IMG/VR virus record: IMGVR_UViG_3300037297_000015
Span: 1-46,351 of that record
Length of the DNA stretch: 46,351 bases
Direction: 5' to 3' (one strand)
Source of the DNA: a virus
Under the pieces are notes generated by a model that did not search any database, was not told where the DNA came from, and saw nothing but the letters and a program-made list of their open reading frames with translations. The translations under genes and the position numbers were made by a program. Positions 22,551-30,154 of the stretch are shown here, piece after piece; the stretch's first letter is position 1; every line of letters starts with the position of its first letter.

Positions 22551-22816
22551 GCCATTGCCTCCAAGGCAGTCAGGTCGCGATCGGTCCTCACGCGCATGTC
22601 GACGGTTCCGAACCAGCTTTCGCGGCTGGCAGAAGTCCGGCGATAGTCGGTCCCCCAGCCCCTGGACCGAGCGACACCCGCGCACCTCTGCATGCTCTCG
22701 CCTGTCAGCTCCGCCATATCCTCCAGCGTGCAGTCGCCGCCTGTTTCCTGGATCAGCCAGTGGATTTGATAGGCGATCCGCTCGATACGCGGGCTCTTGA
22801 TCGGGTGGCCCATCAT
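22547..22816 (-). CDS. Small helix-turn-helix-like protein
   Basis: 89 residues, overlapping the upstream regulator stop (ATGATGA). RIERIAYQIHWLIQETGGDC and TLEDMAELTGESMQRCAGVA look like a winged helix-turn-helix with the recognition helix near residues 38-50. Probable early regulator. Confidence 0.55.
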   Translation of the reverse strand: MMGHPIKSPRIERIAYQIHWLIQETGGDCTLEDMAELTGESMQRCAGVARSRGWGTDYRRTSASRESWFGTVDMRVRTDRDLTALEAMA

Positions 22817-23010
22817 GCCGCATCATCCTGTTGATTTTTTGCGATGTAATCGCGAATGCGGTCTGCGGTAGCAAGCGTCGGGCTGGCCTTGCCATCCTTC
22901 CAATCTTGCCATTGACCCCAGCGCGCATTGATCACATCGCGGAGAAACTTTTGCGGGCTGATATCTCGAGCCGTGCAAAAGAGTTCAATTTCTGAGATAA
23001 GCTGTTTCAT
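22813..23010 (-). CDS. Cro/CI-like regulator with leaderless start
   Basis: 65 residues from ATG 23010 (MKQLISEIELFCTARDISPQ, then RWGQWQDWKDGKASPTLATA). A longer frame to 23046 would run through the operator and has no ribosome binding site. The domain is a lambda-repressor-like helix-turn-helix with a divergent recognition region. The predicted transcription start (from -10 at 23017-23022) falls on the A of this ATG, so the mRNA would be leaderless, as for lambda cI from PRM. It is the first gene of the long leftward unit and likely represses its own promoter through the palindrome 23018-23039. Confidence 0.7.
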   Translation of the reverse strand: MKQLISEIELFCTARDISPQKFLRDVINARWGQWQDWKDGKASPTLATADRIRDYIAKNQQDDAA

Positions 23011-23016
23011 GGATAT

Positions 23017-23046
23017 ATTATGGGACAATTGCCCCATAAAATGCAA
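23017..23046 (-). promoter_or_regulatory. Leftward promoter of the early/late unit
   Basis: On the minus strand TTGCAT (23041-23046) and CATAAT (23017-23022) are spaced by 18 bases, a fair sigma70 promoter. Start would be near 23010. The -10 and spacer are covered by the palindrome at 23018-23039. Confidence 0.6.
23018..23039. promoter_or_regulatory. 22-bp palindromic operator
   Basis: The sequence TTATGGG...CCCATAA has 10 of 11 base pairs symmetric about CAATTG (one mismatch, A 23025 with C 23032). It overlaps the leftward promoter and lies between divergent genes, so it is the likely site of the regulator at 22813-23010. Confidence 0.7.
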
Positions 23047-23069
23047 TGGGTATTTTTTCCTTTTTTACG

Positions 23070-23098
23070 TTGACAGGGTTTCTTTACCCAGATACCTT
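23070..23098 (+). promoter_or_regulatory. Rightward promoter of the recombination operon
   Basis: A perfect -35 TTGACA (23070-23075) is followed at 17 bases by TACCTT (23093-23098). The spacer holds a small inverted repeat GGGT...ACCC (23076-23089), and TGGGTA/TACCCA pairs at 23047-23052 and 23085-23090 may form a second operator. Confidence 0.5.
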
Positions 23099-23193
23099 TA
23101 TATCACACCACCCGACGAAGATGCACAGTCCGACCCGGGCATAGACCCAACAGGCAGCAGATCGCGATGGCGCATATGATAAGGGAGAGACGC

Positions 23194-23550
23194 ATGATAT
23201 TCGCAAACCCAACCAGCCCCACGCTGGAAGAGCTGAACAAGATGATGGAGCGCAATGGCGGCTACCTCGATCTGAGCGGCACGTCCATCACAGCTCCGCC
23301 TGATGGCCTCAGCGTCGGCGGCTCCCTCTACCTGGAGGGCACGGATGTCCCTGTGATCTACAGAGATGAGCGCTGCTACGAGCTGCGCCGCATCATGTGC
23401 GGATCGGATGAGTGGTGGGTTGCTGGATGCCGCCTGTTCACCAGCCGAGCCGCCGCACTCGCTCATTGGGGTTCCGACGATTACCAGGTTCAGTCGCGCG
23501 GAAGTGCATTCTGCGAGGCAATTCGCAACACACCGCGCGAGGTGGCGTGA
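23194..23550 (+). CDS. Short leucine-rich-like repeat protein
   Basis: 118 residues from ATG 23194 (GGGAGAG 7 bases upstream, better than ATG 23167). NGGYLDLSGTSITAPPDGLS and VGGSLYLEGTDV are one and a half copies of the 'LDLSGT-ITxLPDGLxVGGSL' repeat found in many copies in related phage and bacterial proteins. The rest (WVAGCRLFTSRAAALAHWG) is the usual carboxyl domain. So this looks like a much shortened member. Function unknown. First gene of the rightward operon. Confidence 0.65.
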   Translation: MIFANPTSPTLEELNKMMERNGGYLDLSGTSITAPPDGLSVGGSLYLEGTDVPVIYRDERCYELRRIMCGSDEWWVAGCRLFTSRAAALAHWGSDDYQVQSRGSAFCEAIRNTPREVA

Positions 23551-23885
23551 TGTGGCTTCCTGAATTCACATATCATGTCATCGCGCGCTGGCCGGACGGG
23601 GACATTCTGACCATCGAGCATGAGCCGACCAAGGACGCGGCATTCGACGCCGCCGCCGATGCCATCACGCAAAACCACTGCGAGGTTCGCGTCGAGATGA
23701 TCGAGAGGAATCCGGAGACCGGCGGCAGCCTCGGTGTTTCCGACGTGACCGCGATGATGCTCAGCGAGCGCGGGATCGATCTGTCGGCGCTCGATGACGC
23801 CGCCTGCGTCGATTGCGGTCATCAGGTCTGCCGGTGCGATGACGCATATGACGACTGGCACGAAAGCCAGGTCGCGGCGGAGTAG
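23550..23885 (+). CDS. Unknown accessory protein with cysteine pair
   Basis: 111 residues from ATG 23550, overlapping the upstream stop (TGATG). Starts MWLPEFTYHVIARWPDGDIL and ends with CVDCGHQVCRCDDAYDDWHE, a C-x2-C-x4-C-x-C cluster that could bind zinc. Function unknown. Confidence 0.6.
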   Translation: MWLPEFTYHVIARWPDGDILTIEHEPTKDAAFDAAADAITQNHCEVRVEMIERNPETGGSLGVSDVTAMMLSERGIDLSALDDAACVDCGHQVCRCDDAYDDWHESQVAAE

Positions 23886-23889
23886 CTAC

Positions 23890-24090
23890 ATGATCAACCG
23901 CTTCATCAGTTCACTCACGGGACGCGACAGCAAGAGCGCGACCGACAGCGCGGGCGAGGTTTCCTCCTCCCTTACCTCGCCCGCGCACCATTTGTCAGAC
24001 GAGGCGCGTATCAACCTGATCTTGCGCCAGTATTACATAAGGAAAGCAATGGCGGCCTTGGACAAGGCTCAGTTTGAGAAGGAATGTTGA
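23890..24090 (+). CDS. Unknown small protein
   Basis: 66 residues from ATG 23890 (GGAG upstream within the previous stop region). Starts MINRFISSLTGRDSKSATDS and ends in a basic helix (ARINLILRQYYIRKAMAALD). No family recognised. Confidence 0.5.
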   Translation: MINRFISSLTGRDSKSATDSAGEVSSSLTSPAHHLSDEARINLILRQYYIRKAMAALDKAQFEKEC

Positions 24091-24091
24091 G

Positions 24092-24331
24092 ATGAGCGCG
24101 CCTAAGACCGCAATTTGTCCTGAATGCAATAAAGTGGTCAGGCAAGGAAAACCAATGAGGCATCATTTGCATGATGCACACGGAATGACTGGCATGAAAG
24201 TGCATTTGATAGCAAATCCGAATGATCGACAGGCTGCAAAAACGAAAACAGCACGACGCGCCAAACCTACTCCTCGGCACGTCGTTGGAATACCTCCATC
24301 AGATGATTTTGACGTGATAGAGGATTTTTAA
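24092..24331 (+). CDS. Small zinc-finger protein
   Basis: 79 residues from ATG 24092. CPECNKVVRQGKPMRHHLHD plus AHG gives a C-x2-C...H-x4-H C2H2-like finger, then a basic linker (KTKTARRAKPTPRH) and an acidic end (DDFDVIEDF). Might be a DNA- or protein-binding regulator; function unknown. Confidence 0.55.
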   Translation: MSAPKTAICPECNKVVRQGKPMRHHLHDAHGMTGMKVHLIANPNDRQAAKTKTARRAKPTPRHVVGIPPSDDFDVIEDF

Positions 24332-24531
24332 TGATGCCAAACGAACCTCGTTTCCTGAACCTTCGCGACGGCGGAAACCTGCCTGAGAAGCCGATGCCGA
24401 TCTGGCCCTTCATCATCGCTCTGGCCTTGTTCATCGCTCTGACGCTGCACTGCATCGATAATCTGATGACTCAGGCCACCTATGACCAGATCAACGCAGG
24501 ACGCAGCGACCATGTCTGCGGAAAATGCTGA
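24331..24531 (+). CDS. Small single-span membrane protein
   Basis: 66 residues (ATG 24331 overlapping TAA; ATG 24334 also possible). One membrane segment PIWPFIIALALFIALTLHCI near residues 23-42, with a polar tail ending CGKC. Function unknown. Confidence 0.5.
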   Translation: MMPNEPRFLNLRDGGNLPEKPMPIWPFIIALALFIALTLHCIDNLMTQATYDQINAGRSDHVCGKC

Positions 24532-24542
24532 AAGGAAATACA

Positions 24543-24782
24543 ATGAGCAATCTAACCAATCCAACGGACAATTTGGAAGCTGCGAAGACTGTAGCAATTA
24601 CTGGCCTAGTCGCTATTCTGGATAACGATGATCCGATGCGCGACGTGCTGAATGCATGGCAGATCATTCGCTTGGCAATATTTGCCGATCTTCGCTCTAA
24701 TGCAGCTCTTTCCGATTTTATCGCTGCGGCAGAAGCCAAGGCCGACGAAATGCAGGAACTTCTTGACGGGATGGAACAATGA
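24543..24782 (+). CDS. Unknown helical acidic protein
   Basis: 79 residues from ATG 24543 (AAAGGAAA site). Starts MSNLTNPTDNLEAAKTVAIT and ends EAKADEMQELLDGMEQ; all-helical, acidic. It overlaps the ERF gene start (ATGA), so may act with it. Confidence 0.55.
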   Translation: MSNLTNPTDNLEAAKTVAITGLVAILDNDDPMRDVLNAWQIIRLAIFADLRSNAALSDFIAAAEAKADEMQELLDGMEQ

Positions 24783-25657
24783 GTGAAGTCACCAAAATTG
24801 ATCGCCACGAGATCGTGCAGGAACAGCAGTCAGCAGATCCGATGGTCTCTATGATCGAGCGCGTCGTGATGAACCCTGATGCCGATCTGGACAAGCTGGA
24901 GCGAATGCTGGCGATGAAAGAACGCATGGACGCTCAGAACGCTAGCCGCGCCTACGCTGCCGCCCTGTCTGCCGCCCGCGCAGAAATACCGCCGATCATC
25001 AAGGATGCCACGGTGGACTTCACCAGCCAGAAGGGCCGCACCCACTACAAGCACGAGACGCTGGCCGGCATCGCCAAGACCATCGACCCGATACTGTCAA
25101 AGCATGGCCTGTCCTATCGGTTCCGCACCGACCAGGGGAATGGCGGCGTCCGCGTCACCTGCATAGTGCAGCACATGGACGGCCACAGCGAGGAAACCAG
25201 CCTGTCCGGCTCCCCGGATGGCTCCGGCAGCAAGAACAGCTTTCAGGCGGTCGGCAGCGCGGTGACGTACCTCCAGCGCTACACGCTAAAGGCCGCTCTC
25301 GGACTGTCTGCCGAGGTGGATGACGACGGACAAGAAGCGGCATCAAGGCAGGAACAGAAGCGCGATGAGCGAGACAGAATTCAGCGCGAAATGTCTCATG
25401 AGACATATGACAGAGCTGGGTATTTCGACGCCAATGCCGCCGCAAAGCGGATCATGGCGAAGTTGAATGGCGCAGACACGATTGATGATCTGGCCGCGCG
25501 CTGGAAATCCGAACAGCTAGTAATCGCCGAAGTGAAGGCTGAGAGCCAGCCGATGTACGACGAAATATGCCACACCAAGGAGGCGCGCAAGACCACGATC
25601 AGCGCAACCGAAAACAGCCAGTCGCCAGACATTGACGAAAACGAAATACCGTACTGA
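24779..25657 (+). CDS. erf: ERF family single-strand annealing protein
   Basis: 292 residues. The ERF core is clear: YAAALSAARAEIPPIIKDAT, GRTHYKHETLAGIAKTIDPI, LSKHGLSYRFRT, CIVQHMDGHSEETSL and FQAVGSAVTYLQRYTLKAAL with the conserved G-S-x-x-TY-x-x-RY. It anneals complementary single strands for phage recombination and end repair. The chain ends DENEIPY, like the acidic tip of SSB proteins. Partners in the same operon: coiled-coil protein, NinB, HNH nucleases. Confidence 0.9.
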   Translation: MSEVTKIDRHEIVQEQQSADPMVSMIERVVMNPDADLDKLERMLAMKERMDAQNASRAYAAALSAARAEIPPIIKDATVDFTSQKGRTHYKHETLAGIAKTIDPILSKHGLSYRFRTDQGNGGVRVTCIVQHMDGHSEETSLSGSPDGSGSKNSFQAVGSAVTYLQRYTLKAALGLSAEVDDDGQEAASRQEQKRDERDRIQREMSHETYDRAGYFDANAAAKRIMAKLNGADTIDDLAARWKSEQLVIAEVKAESQPMYDEICHTKEARKTTISATENSQSPDIDENEIPY

Positions 25658-25668
25658 TGGAGAGAACA

Positions 25669-26364
25669 ATGACCGAAGAAGCACTAGCACCGCGCGACCA
25701 CAATAATCCGCCTGACACTATCGACGAAATCACCGCCGCATTCGAGGCAATCCGCCTTGAGGCCGAAAACTGGCTCGACGGAGAACAGGTCGAGAACGAA
25801 GGCCAGATGAATGCCGTTGACGTGCTGCGCAAGGACATGCGCCGTATGCGTCTTGACCTTGAGGCAGGGCAGAAATCTGCGACTGCACCGCTCTATGACG
25901 CCTACAAGAGCGAACTGGCGCGCTGGAAGCCGACAATCGACGACGCCAAGCGCATCGAGAAGGGGCTTGTAGCAGCGGTTGACACGTTCAAGCGCAAGCT
26001 GGCAGCCGAGAAAGAGGAGGCGGAGCGCAAGGCCCGCGCCGAGGCCGAGCGCAAGCGCCGCGAGGCAGATGAAGCAGCGCGCAAAGCGAACGCTGCCGAC
26101 ATCGAAGCGCAGCGCGCCGCCGCAGCAGCACAGCAGGAAGCAGAGGAAGCGCAGCGCGCCGCAGCCAAGTCCAGCAAGGAACAGGTCAAGGGACTGCGCA
26201 CGGTCACGAAGCACGAGATCGAAGACCACAAGGCGGCGCTTCACTGGATCGCAAAGAATGACCGCGATGCAGTCACTGCCTTCATCGAGGACTACGTGCG
26301 GCGAAATCACAAAGACAAGACCATTGACGGAGTGAAGGTCTGGCAGGAAAAGGCAGCGTACTGA
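25669..26364 (+). CDS. Coiled-coil protein of the recombination operon
   Basis: 231 residues from ATG 25669, with GGAGAGA 5 bases upstream; the in-frame ATG at 25657 contains that site and is less likely. A DHNNPP tag near the start resembles the GHN-PP tag of TerL. Residues about 105-180 are a long E, A, K, R coiled coil. The end (AALHWIAKNDRDAVTAFIED then YVRRNHKD) is a small folded domain seen in phage recombination clusters next to ERF or RecT genes. It may be an accessory for the annealing protein. Confidence 0.7.
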   Translation: MTEEALAPRDHNNPPDTIDEITAAFEAIRLEAENWLDGEQVENEGQMNAVDVLRKDMRRMRLDLEAGQKSATAPLYDAYKSELARWKPTIDDAKRIEKGLVAAVDTFKRKLAAEKEEAERKARAEAERKRREADEAARKANAADIEAQRAAAAAQQEAEEAQRAAAKSSKEQVKGLRTVTKHEIEDHKAALHWIAKNDRDAVTAFIEDYVRRNHKDKTIDGVKVWQEKAAY

Positions 26365-26765
26365 TGACCCAAACAGTCATTCTCCGCACTGACACGCAGC
26401 GCTCTATCGCCAAGCGCATGATCGACTCCGCACCGGAAAACGGAGTGGTCAAGATCAGCGAACCGAAGCGAAACAATGACCAGAATGCCCGCATGTGGGC
26501 GATGCTGTCGGACGTTTCACGCGCCAAGCCTGAAGGACGCATGTGGCCGCCTGAAACATGGAAATGCGCCTTCATGCACAGCCTCGGCCACCAGGTGCAG
26601 TTCGCAGAAGGTTTGGACGGTTCAGGCCCGTTCCCGCTCGGATTTCGCACATCTCGCATGACCGTGCGTCAGATGGCCGACCTGATCACAGTTATTCAGG
26701 AATACGGCGACCGGCACGGCGTTCAGTGGAGCGAACCGAACCCGTATGAACGAGGCGCAGCATGA
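26364..26765 (+). CDS. ninB: NinB recombination protein
   Basis: 133 residues with the NinB pattern: VKISEPKRNNDQNARMWAML followed by SDVS, PPETWKCAFMHSLG, and LGFRTSRMTVRQMADLITVI then QEYGDRHGVQW. Lambda NinB (Orf) binds ssDNA and SSB and can replace RecFOR in recombination. Overlaps both neighbours. Confidence 0.88.
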   Translation: MTQTVILRTDTQRSIAKRMIDSAPENGVVKISEPKRNNDQNARMWAMLSDVSRAKPEGRMWPPETWKCAFMHSLGHQVQFAEGLDGSGPFPLGFRTSRMTVRQMADLITVIQEYGDRHGVQWSEPNPYERGAA

Positions 26766-27124
26766 CCTCACGCCAGACGAAAACATGGATAGGAAAGCGG
26801 CCTGAGACACAGGCACCGGCACGGGTAAAGGCGCGGATCATCATGCGTCAGGACGGTATATGTGCCTGCGGGTGTGGCGTGAAGCTAGGTCTTGCAGGTG
26901 AGCTGATCGAGTTCGACCACGAACAGGCGCTAATTCTTGGCGGGGCCAACGACGAGGACAACATGCGTGCCATGCGCCGACCATGCCACAAGGCAAAGAC
27001 GCGCGATGACGTTGCGCAGAAGTCAGTCGAGGCGAGGAAGCGCAACAAGCACCTCGGTCTGAACAAGCCGAAACGAAAAATGCCGTATCGGAAATTCGAC
27101 GGAACGCCGGTCTGGCCTGAATAA
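26762..27124 (+). CDS. HNH endonuclease
   Basis: 120 residues. VKARIIMRQDGICACGCGVK (zinc cysteines), LIEFDHEQALILGGANDEDN and MRAMRRPCHKAKTRDD give the H-N-H metal finger. Downstream of NinB, as in many phage recombination operons, it probably nicks or cuts DNA for recombination. ATGA overlap with NinB. Confidence 0.85.
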   Translation: MTSRQTKTWIGKRPETQAPARVKARIIMRQDGICACGCGVKLGLAGELIEFDHEQALILGGANDEDNMRAMRRPCHKAKTRDDVAQKSVEARKRNKHLGLNKPKRKMPYRKFDGTPVWPE

Positions 27125-27135
27125 TGGAGGATAGA

Positions 27136-28185
27136 TTGAAAAAGATTGAAAAACTCACCGATGAGCAAAAAGCTGCAATGCCGCGCTATGTCGAAAAGTG
27201 GCTCGGATATGGAATCAGTACCGAGCCTGCTGATAGGCGACGTGCAGAATCTGCAATTCGAACGATGTACGAAATCTCTGAGTTAAAGCCGCCAATCATC
27301 GTTTGGTGTGACAGCCCCCTTTCTATGATTCTTTCCAAGGAGGCAATGGCCAGCGTCGGTTCCAGCGTCAGGGACAGCGTCTGGTACAGCGTCAGGGCCA
27401 GCGTCGGGGCCAGCGTCTGGGACAGCGTCTGGTACAGCGTCTGGTACAGCGTCAGGGCCAGCGTCTGGGACAGCGTCAGGGCCAGCGTCTGGGACAGCGT
27501 CAGGGCCAGCGTCTGGGACAGCGTCTGGGACAGCGTCAGGGACAGCGTCTACGGTCAACATGAAGCAGGCTGGATTTCGTTTTACGATTTCTTTCGCGAA
27601 GAATGCGGATTGCTTTGCCAAACCGACAGGATGCGCGGATTTATCGAACTGACGAAATCATGTGGTTGGATTTTACCATGCGAGAACATCTGCTTTGCAT
27701 CAGAACGTCACTACATCTGCACGGTAGATGAGAACGGTCTGATCCACAATGAAACTGGCCCAGCCGTTGCATATCGTGACGGTTTCGAAATCCACGCATG
27801 GCACGGAACGCGTGTCCCGTCGAAATGGATCATGTCACCTGATGAGGTCTATCCTGAAGAAGTGATACGCTGCGAGAATGTAGAACAGCGCGCCGCCGGA
27901 TGCGCCATCATCGGATGGGCGAAAATTGCCGACAAGCTGAATAGGCGTGTTATAGACGGCGACCCTGATAGCGACATCGGCGCTCTGGTCGAACTGACCA
28001 TGCCTGGCCTGCCTGAACCTGGTCGATTCCTGATGGCGAAGTGCCCGCGCAACGGGACGATATGCGAGGGCGTTCCTCGCACCTCTGATATTGATGGTCT
28101 TCCCATCGATACAGCCATTGCCGCGCAGGCATGGCGGGATTGCTTGCCGCAGGATGAGTACATTCACCCGGAGATTAGGTTCTGA
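27136..28185 (+). CDS. DUF6745-like protein with SV-x-x tetrapeptide repeats
   Basis: 349 residues from TTG 27136, chosen because GGAGGA lies 5 bases before it and inside the alternative ATG-start frame (27124). The start [20 protein letters not shown] then [18 protein letters not shown] and the late [20 protein letters not shown] segment match DUF6745-type proteins. Between residues about 73 and 140 are 17 tandem tetrapeptides SV-[WRGY]-[DASYG]. Function is unknown; the repeats look like a beta-solenoid and can vary in copy number. Confidence 0.65.
   Translation: MKKIEKLTDEQKAAMPRYVEKWLGYGISTEPADRRRAESAIRTMYEISELKPPIIVWCDSPLSMILSKEAMASVGSSVRDSVWYSVRASVGASVWDSVWYSVWYSVRASVWDSVRASVWDSVRASVWDSVWDSVRDSVYGQHEAGWISFYDFFREECGLLCQTDRMRGFIELTKSCGWILPCENICFASERHYICTVDENGLIHNETGPAVAYRDGFEIHAWHGTRVPSKWIMSPDEVYPEEVIRCENVEQRAAGCAIIGWAKIADKLNRRVIDGDPDSDIGALVELTMPGLPEPGRFLMAKCPRNGTICEGVPRTSDIDGLPIDTAIAAQAWRDCLPQDEYIHPEIRF
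27352..27555 (+). repeat. Tandem 12-bp coding repeat (17 units)
   Basis: Seventeen 12-bp units of the type AGCGTC[TA]GGGAC encode SV-W/R-D/A/Y. Total 204 bp, in frame. Such arrays expand and contract by slippage. The opposite strand is also open here (PDA repeats), which is a by-product. Confidence 0.9.
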
Positions 28186-28697
28186 TGTCTCCTAAATATC
28201 TTGATCTGACTGAAATGAGGTTTGGTCGTTTAACCGCGAAGCACACCAGCTTTAAGGAAACTGGAAAACACACAAAATGGCTTTGCGTCTGTGACTGCGG
28301 GAATGAGTTAAGTGTGACCGTGCAACGGTTGATGCGCGGAGACACGAAGAGCTGTGGATGCCTGCGCGACGAGAAATGCGCGGAAATAAATAAGACGCAT
28401 GGGCTAACAGGAACGCGGCTTCACCGAATTTGGAAAGGTATTCTGAGCAGAACAAACAACCACGCTCGTCGTTCTTATCCATATTATGGCGGTCGCGGTA
28501 TAATAGTTTGTGATGAATGGGGTGAAAGTTTTGAGGCTTTTCGAGATTGGGCGCTCGATAACGGTTATGCGTCAAATCTATCCATCGATCGCATAGACAA
28601 TGATGGCGACTATTCACCGGAAAATTGCCGGTGGGCCACCGCAAAGGAGCAGGCGGCAAATCGTCGCGCTCGATCTTGCTACCGAAAACAACAGTAA
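28185..28697 (+). CDS. HNH/AP2-like phage endonuclease with zinc ribbon
   Basis: 170 residues. [15 protein letters not shown] and [13 protein letters not shown] form a four-cysteine zinc ribbon, followed by [20 protein letters not shown] and [20 protein letters not shown] then [10 protein letters not shown], the HNH/AP2 fold of free-standing homing-type nucleases. AT-richer than its neighbours, as mobile nucleases often are. ATG overlaps the upstream stop (TGATG). Confidence 0.75.
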   Translation: MSPKYLDLTEMRFGRLTAKHTSFKETGKHTKWLCVCDCGNELSVTVQRLMRGDTKSCGCLRDEKCAEINKTHGLTGTRLHRIWKGILSRTNNHARRSYPYYGGRGIIVCDEWGESFEAFRDWALDNGYASNLSIDRIDNDGDYSPENCRWATAKEQAANRRARSCYRKQQ

Positions 28698-28721
28698 ATT
28701 CGCACCTGAAGGAGAAAAACC

Positions 28722-29069
28722 ATGCGCGAAGCAATTGCGAACCAAGGCGAAATCCGTATCGATAGTATCGATGTAATGCCAGACGCCGAAACCAAGCCGT
28801 TCGAAGAAAAGAACAGCAAAGGTTTCATCATCAGCCACAGCGAGAGCGGGCATCATCACATTCTCGGCGGGGATGTCGAGGTGATGGAGCGTACCGAAGC
28901 ACCTGCTGGCGCCCGCATCCTCTATGCCATCGTGAAAGAGCCGACGAAGCTGTTTCAGGACGCCGCCGTTCCGCACCAGCCTGTCGATCTCGATCCCGGC
29001 ATCTACGAATTCCGCATCAAGCGCGAATTTGACCCGTTCGCTGAACAGGCGCGGCGCGTGGCAGACTAA
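28722..29069 (+). CDS. Unknown protein with histidine-rich segment
   Basis: 115 residues with AAGGAG site before ATG 28722. Starts MREAIANQGEIRIDSIDVMP; contains SHSESGHHHILGGDVEVMER and later LDPGIYEFRIKREFDPFAEQ. The G-HHH-LGGDV pattern suggests a metal-binding or cupin-like fold, unproven. Confidence 0.6.
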   Translation: MREAIANQGEIRIDSIDVMPDAETKPFEEKNSKGFIISHSESGHHHILGGDVEVMERTEAPAGARILYAIVKEPTKLFQDAAVPHQPVDLDPGIYEFRIKREFDPFAEQARRVAD

Positions 29070-29085
29070 CCATCCACTTCGGTGA

Positions 29086-29104
29086 CCGGCCCCGCGCGGG
29101 CCGG
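29086..29104 (+). other. Perfect GC-rich hairpin between genes
   Basis: CCGGCCC (29086-29092) and GGGCCGG (29098-29104) flank a 5-base loop. No T-run follows on either strand, so it is more likely an mRNA processing or stability element than a full terminator. Confidence 0.5.
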
Positions 29105-29133
29105 CATCCCAAGCGGAAACGAAGGAGAGAGAG

Positions 29134-29328
29134 ATGGAAAATAAAACTGTTGGCGATCTGATCTTTGATGAGCAGGTCGAACGAGGTGCCGCTGCACTGC
29201 GAGCACATCAGATGGCGGGTCGATTCACTGTTTCTTGGGAAAATATACCAAAGGGACAGAAGAAAAAATGGATCACCGCAGCGGCCATCGTTCTTACCGC
29301 CTCGCGCGAGAAAGGCAGTACCGAATGA
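29134..29328 (+). CDS. Unknown small protein
   Basis: 64 residues, GAAGGAGAGA site before ATG 29134. Starts MENKTVGDLIFDEQVERGAA and contains FTVSWENIPKGQKKKWITAA, a helical accessory protein pattern. Overlaps the next minigene (ATGA). Confidence 0.5.
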   Translation: MENKTVGDLIFDEQVERGAAALRAHQMAGRFTVSWENIPKGQKKKWITAAAIVLTASREKGSTE

Positions 29329-29396
29329 CCATCCGCGAGAAACTGGCCGACTGGATCAGCGGCGGCGCCCGCATGTGCGAGGAGGCGATGAAATGA
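29325..29396 (+). CDS. 23-codon small gene
   Basis: ATG 29325 overlaps the upstream stop and its TGA overlaps the next ATG, both ATGA. Reads MTIREKLADWISGGARMCEE then AMK. GAGGAGG near its end is the site for the next gene. Similar short amphipathic peptides occur in alphaproteobacterial phages; function unknown. Confidence 0.4.
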   Translation: MTIREKLADWISGGARMCEEAMK

Positions 29397-29749
29397 GCCT
29401 GATTGACGACATCAAGCGAGACCGTGATGCCGGGACACCGGGTCCGTGGATACAAAATCTTGGAATGCTAACCAAATATGACGGAGATACAACTAAGCCA
29501 ATTGAGGTCGCTGGTCTTGGTATGGCTCACTTCTCAGCTGGATCATTGTCATTTTGCCATCAAATCGCAAATTCCCGTCGCATAGCCCGTGTACCAGACA
29601 TGGAGGCCGCGCTGCTGGCGGCTGAGAATCTCGCGAATGCGGTATCTGTTCTGAGCGGTGCAGCTTGTCTAGACGACGATGGGCCGAGTGACTGGGAGAA
29701 TATGCGCTCCGCCCTAGTCGCCTACCGCGAGGCCACGAAACAGGCCTGA
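29393..29749 (+). CDS. Ead/Ea22-like accessory protein
   Basis: 118 residues from ATG 29393 (GAGGAGG upstream). Starts MSLIDDIKRDRDAGTPGPWI; then ANSRRIARVPDMEAALLAAE. The TPGPW...N-x-RRIARVPDMEA-LL pattern is common in phage accessory proteins of the Ea22 type. Role unknown. Confidence 0.6.
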   Translation: MSLIDDIKRDRDAGTPGPWIQNLGMLTKYDGDTTKPIEVAGLGMAHFSAGSLSFCHQIANSRRIARVPDMEAALLAAENLANAVSVLSGAACLDDDGPSDWENMRSALVAYREATKQA

Positions 29750-29785
29750 CCTACAACCACAACAACGAACAGAAGGATCACAACC

Positions 29786-30154
29786 ATGCCCCACCCCGTA
29801 GACATCCACGTCGGAAAACGCCTTAAATCGCTGCGCCTGCTGCGCGGCCTGACCCAATCAGATGTCGCCAAGGCGCTCGGATTGTCGTTCCAGCAGGTGC
29901 AGAAATACGAACTCGGCCGCAACCGGATCAGCGCCAGCAAGCTCTACATGATCGCAGGCAAGCTCGGCGTGCAGGTCGCCTACTTATTCGAAGGCCTGGA
30001 CGACACCGGCGACGGTGGCCCGGTGATCGAGGCGGAAACCGCACAGATGGCCGGGAAGATCGCCCGCATCGCCGACCCCGCCCACCGCAGCCGCATTATG
30101 GGCTTCGTCGACGCGATCCTCGACCTGCAGCAAGGCGCGGAGGCCGCGGCATGA
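29786..30154 (+). CDS. XRE family transcriptional regulator
   Basis: 122 residues. Helix-turn-helix VGKRLKSLRLLRGLTQSDVA, KALGLSFQQVQKYELGRNRI and SASKLYMIAGKLGVQVAYLF is a classic XRE domain, followed by a helical dimer tail. Common in Alphaproteobacteria. It overlaps the methyltransferase start (ATGA) and may control that gene, as C proteins do beside restriction-modification genes; no restriction enzyme is seen. Confidence 0.85.
   Translation: MPHPVDIHVGKRLKSLRLLRGLTQSDVAKALGLSFQQVQKYELGRNRISASKLYMIAGKLGVQVAYLFEGLDDTGDGGPVIEAETAQMAGKIARIADPAHRSRIMGFVDAILDLQQGAEAAA

Noticed and set aside
22551-22928. Long leftward frame upstream of the 58-residue gene
   Set aside because: It runs through two better supported overlapping genes and has an arginine-rich shadow composition.
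27352-27555. CRISPR-like array
   Set aside because: The units are contiguous 12-bp coding repeats without spacers.
27283-27621. Leftward ORF with PDAVPDAG repeats
   Set aside because: It is the antisense reading of the 12-bp coding repeat; it has no start signal and its repeats follow from the sense strand.
20764-30154. Restriction-modification system around the methyltransferases
   Set aside because: An XRE gene and a C5 methyltransferase are adjacent, but no restriction endonuclease is seen; the HNH proteins look like recombination or homing nucleases.
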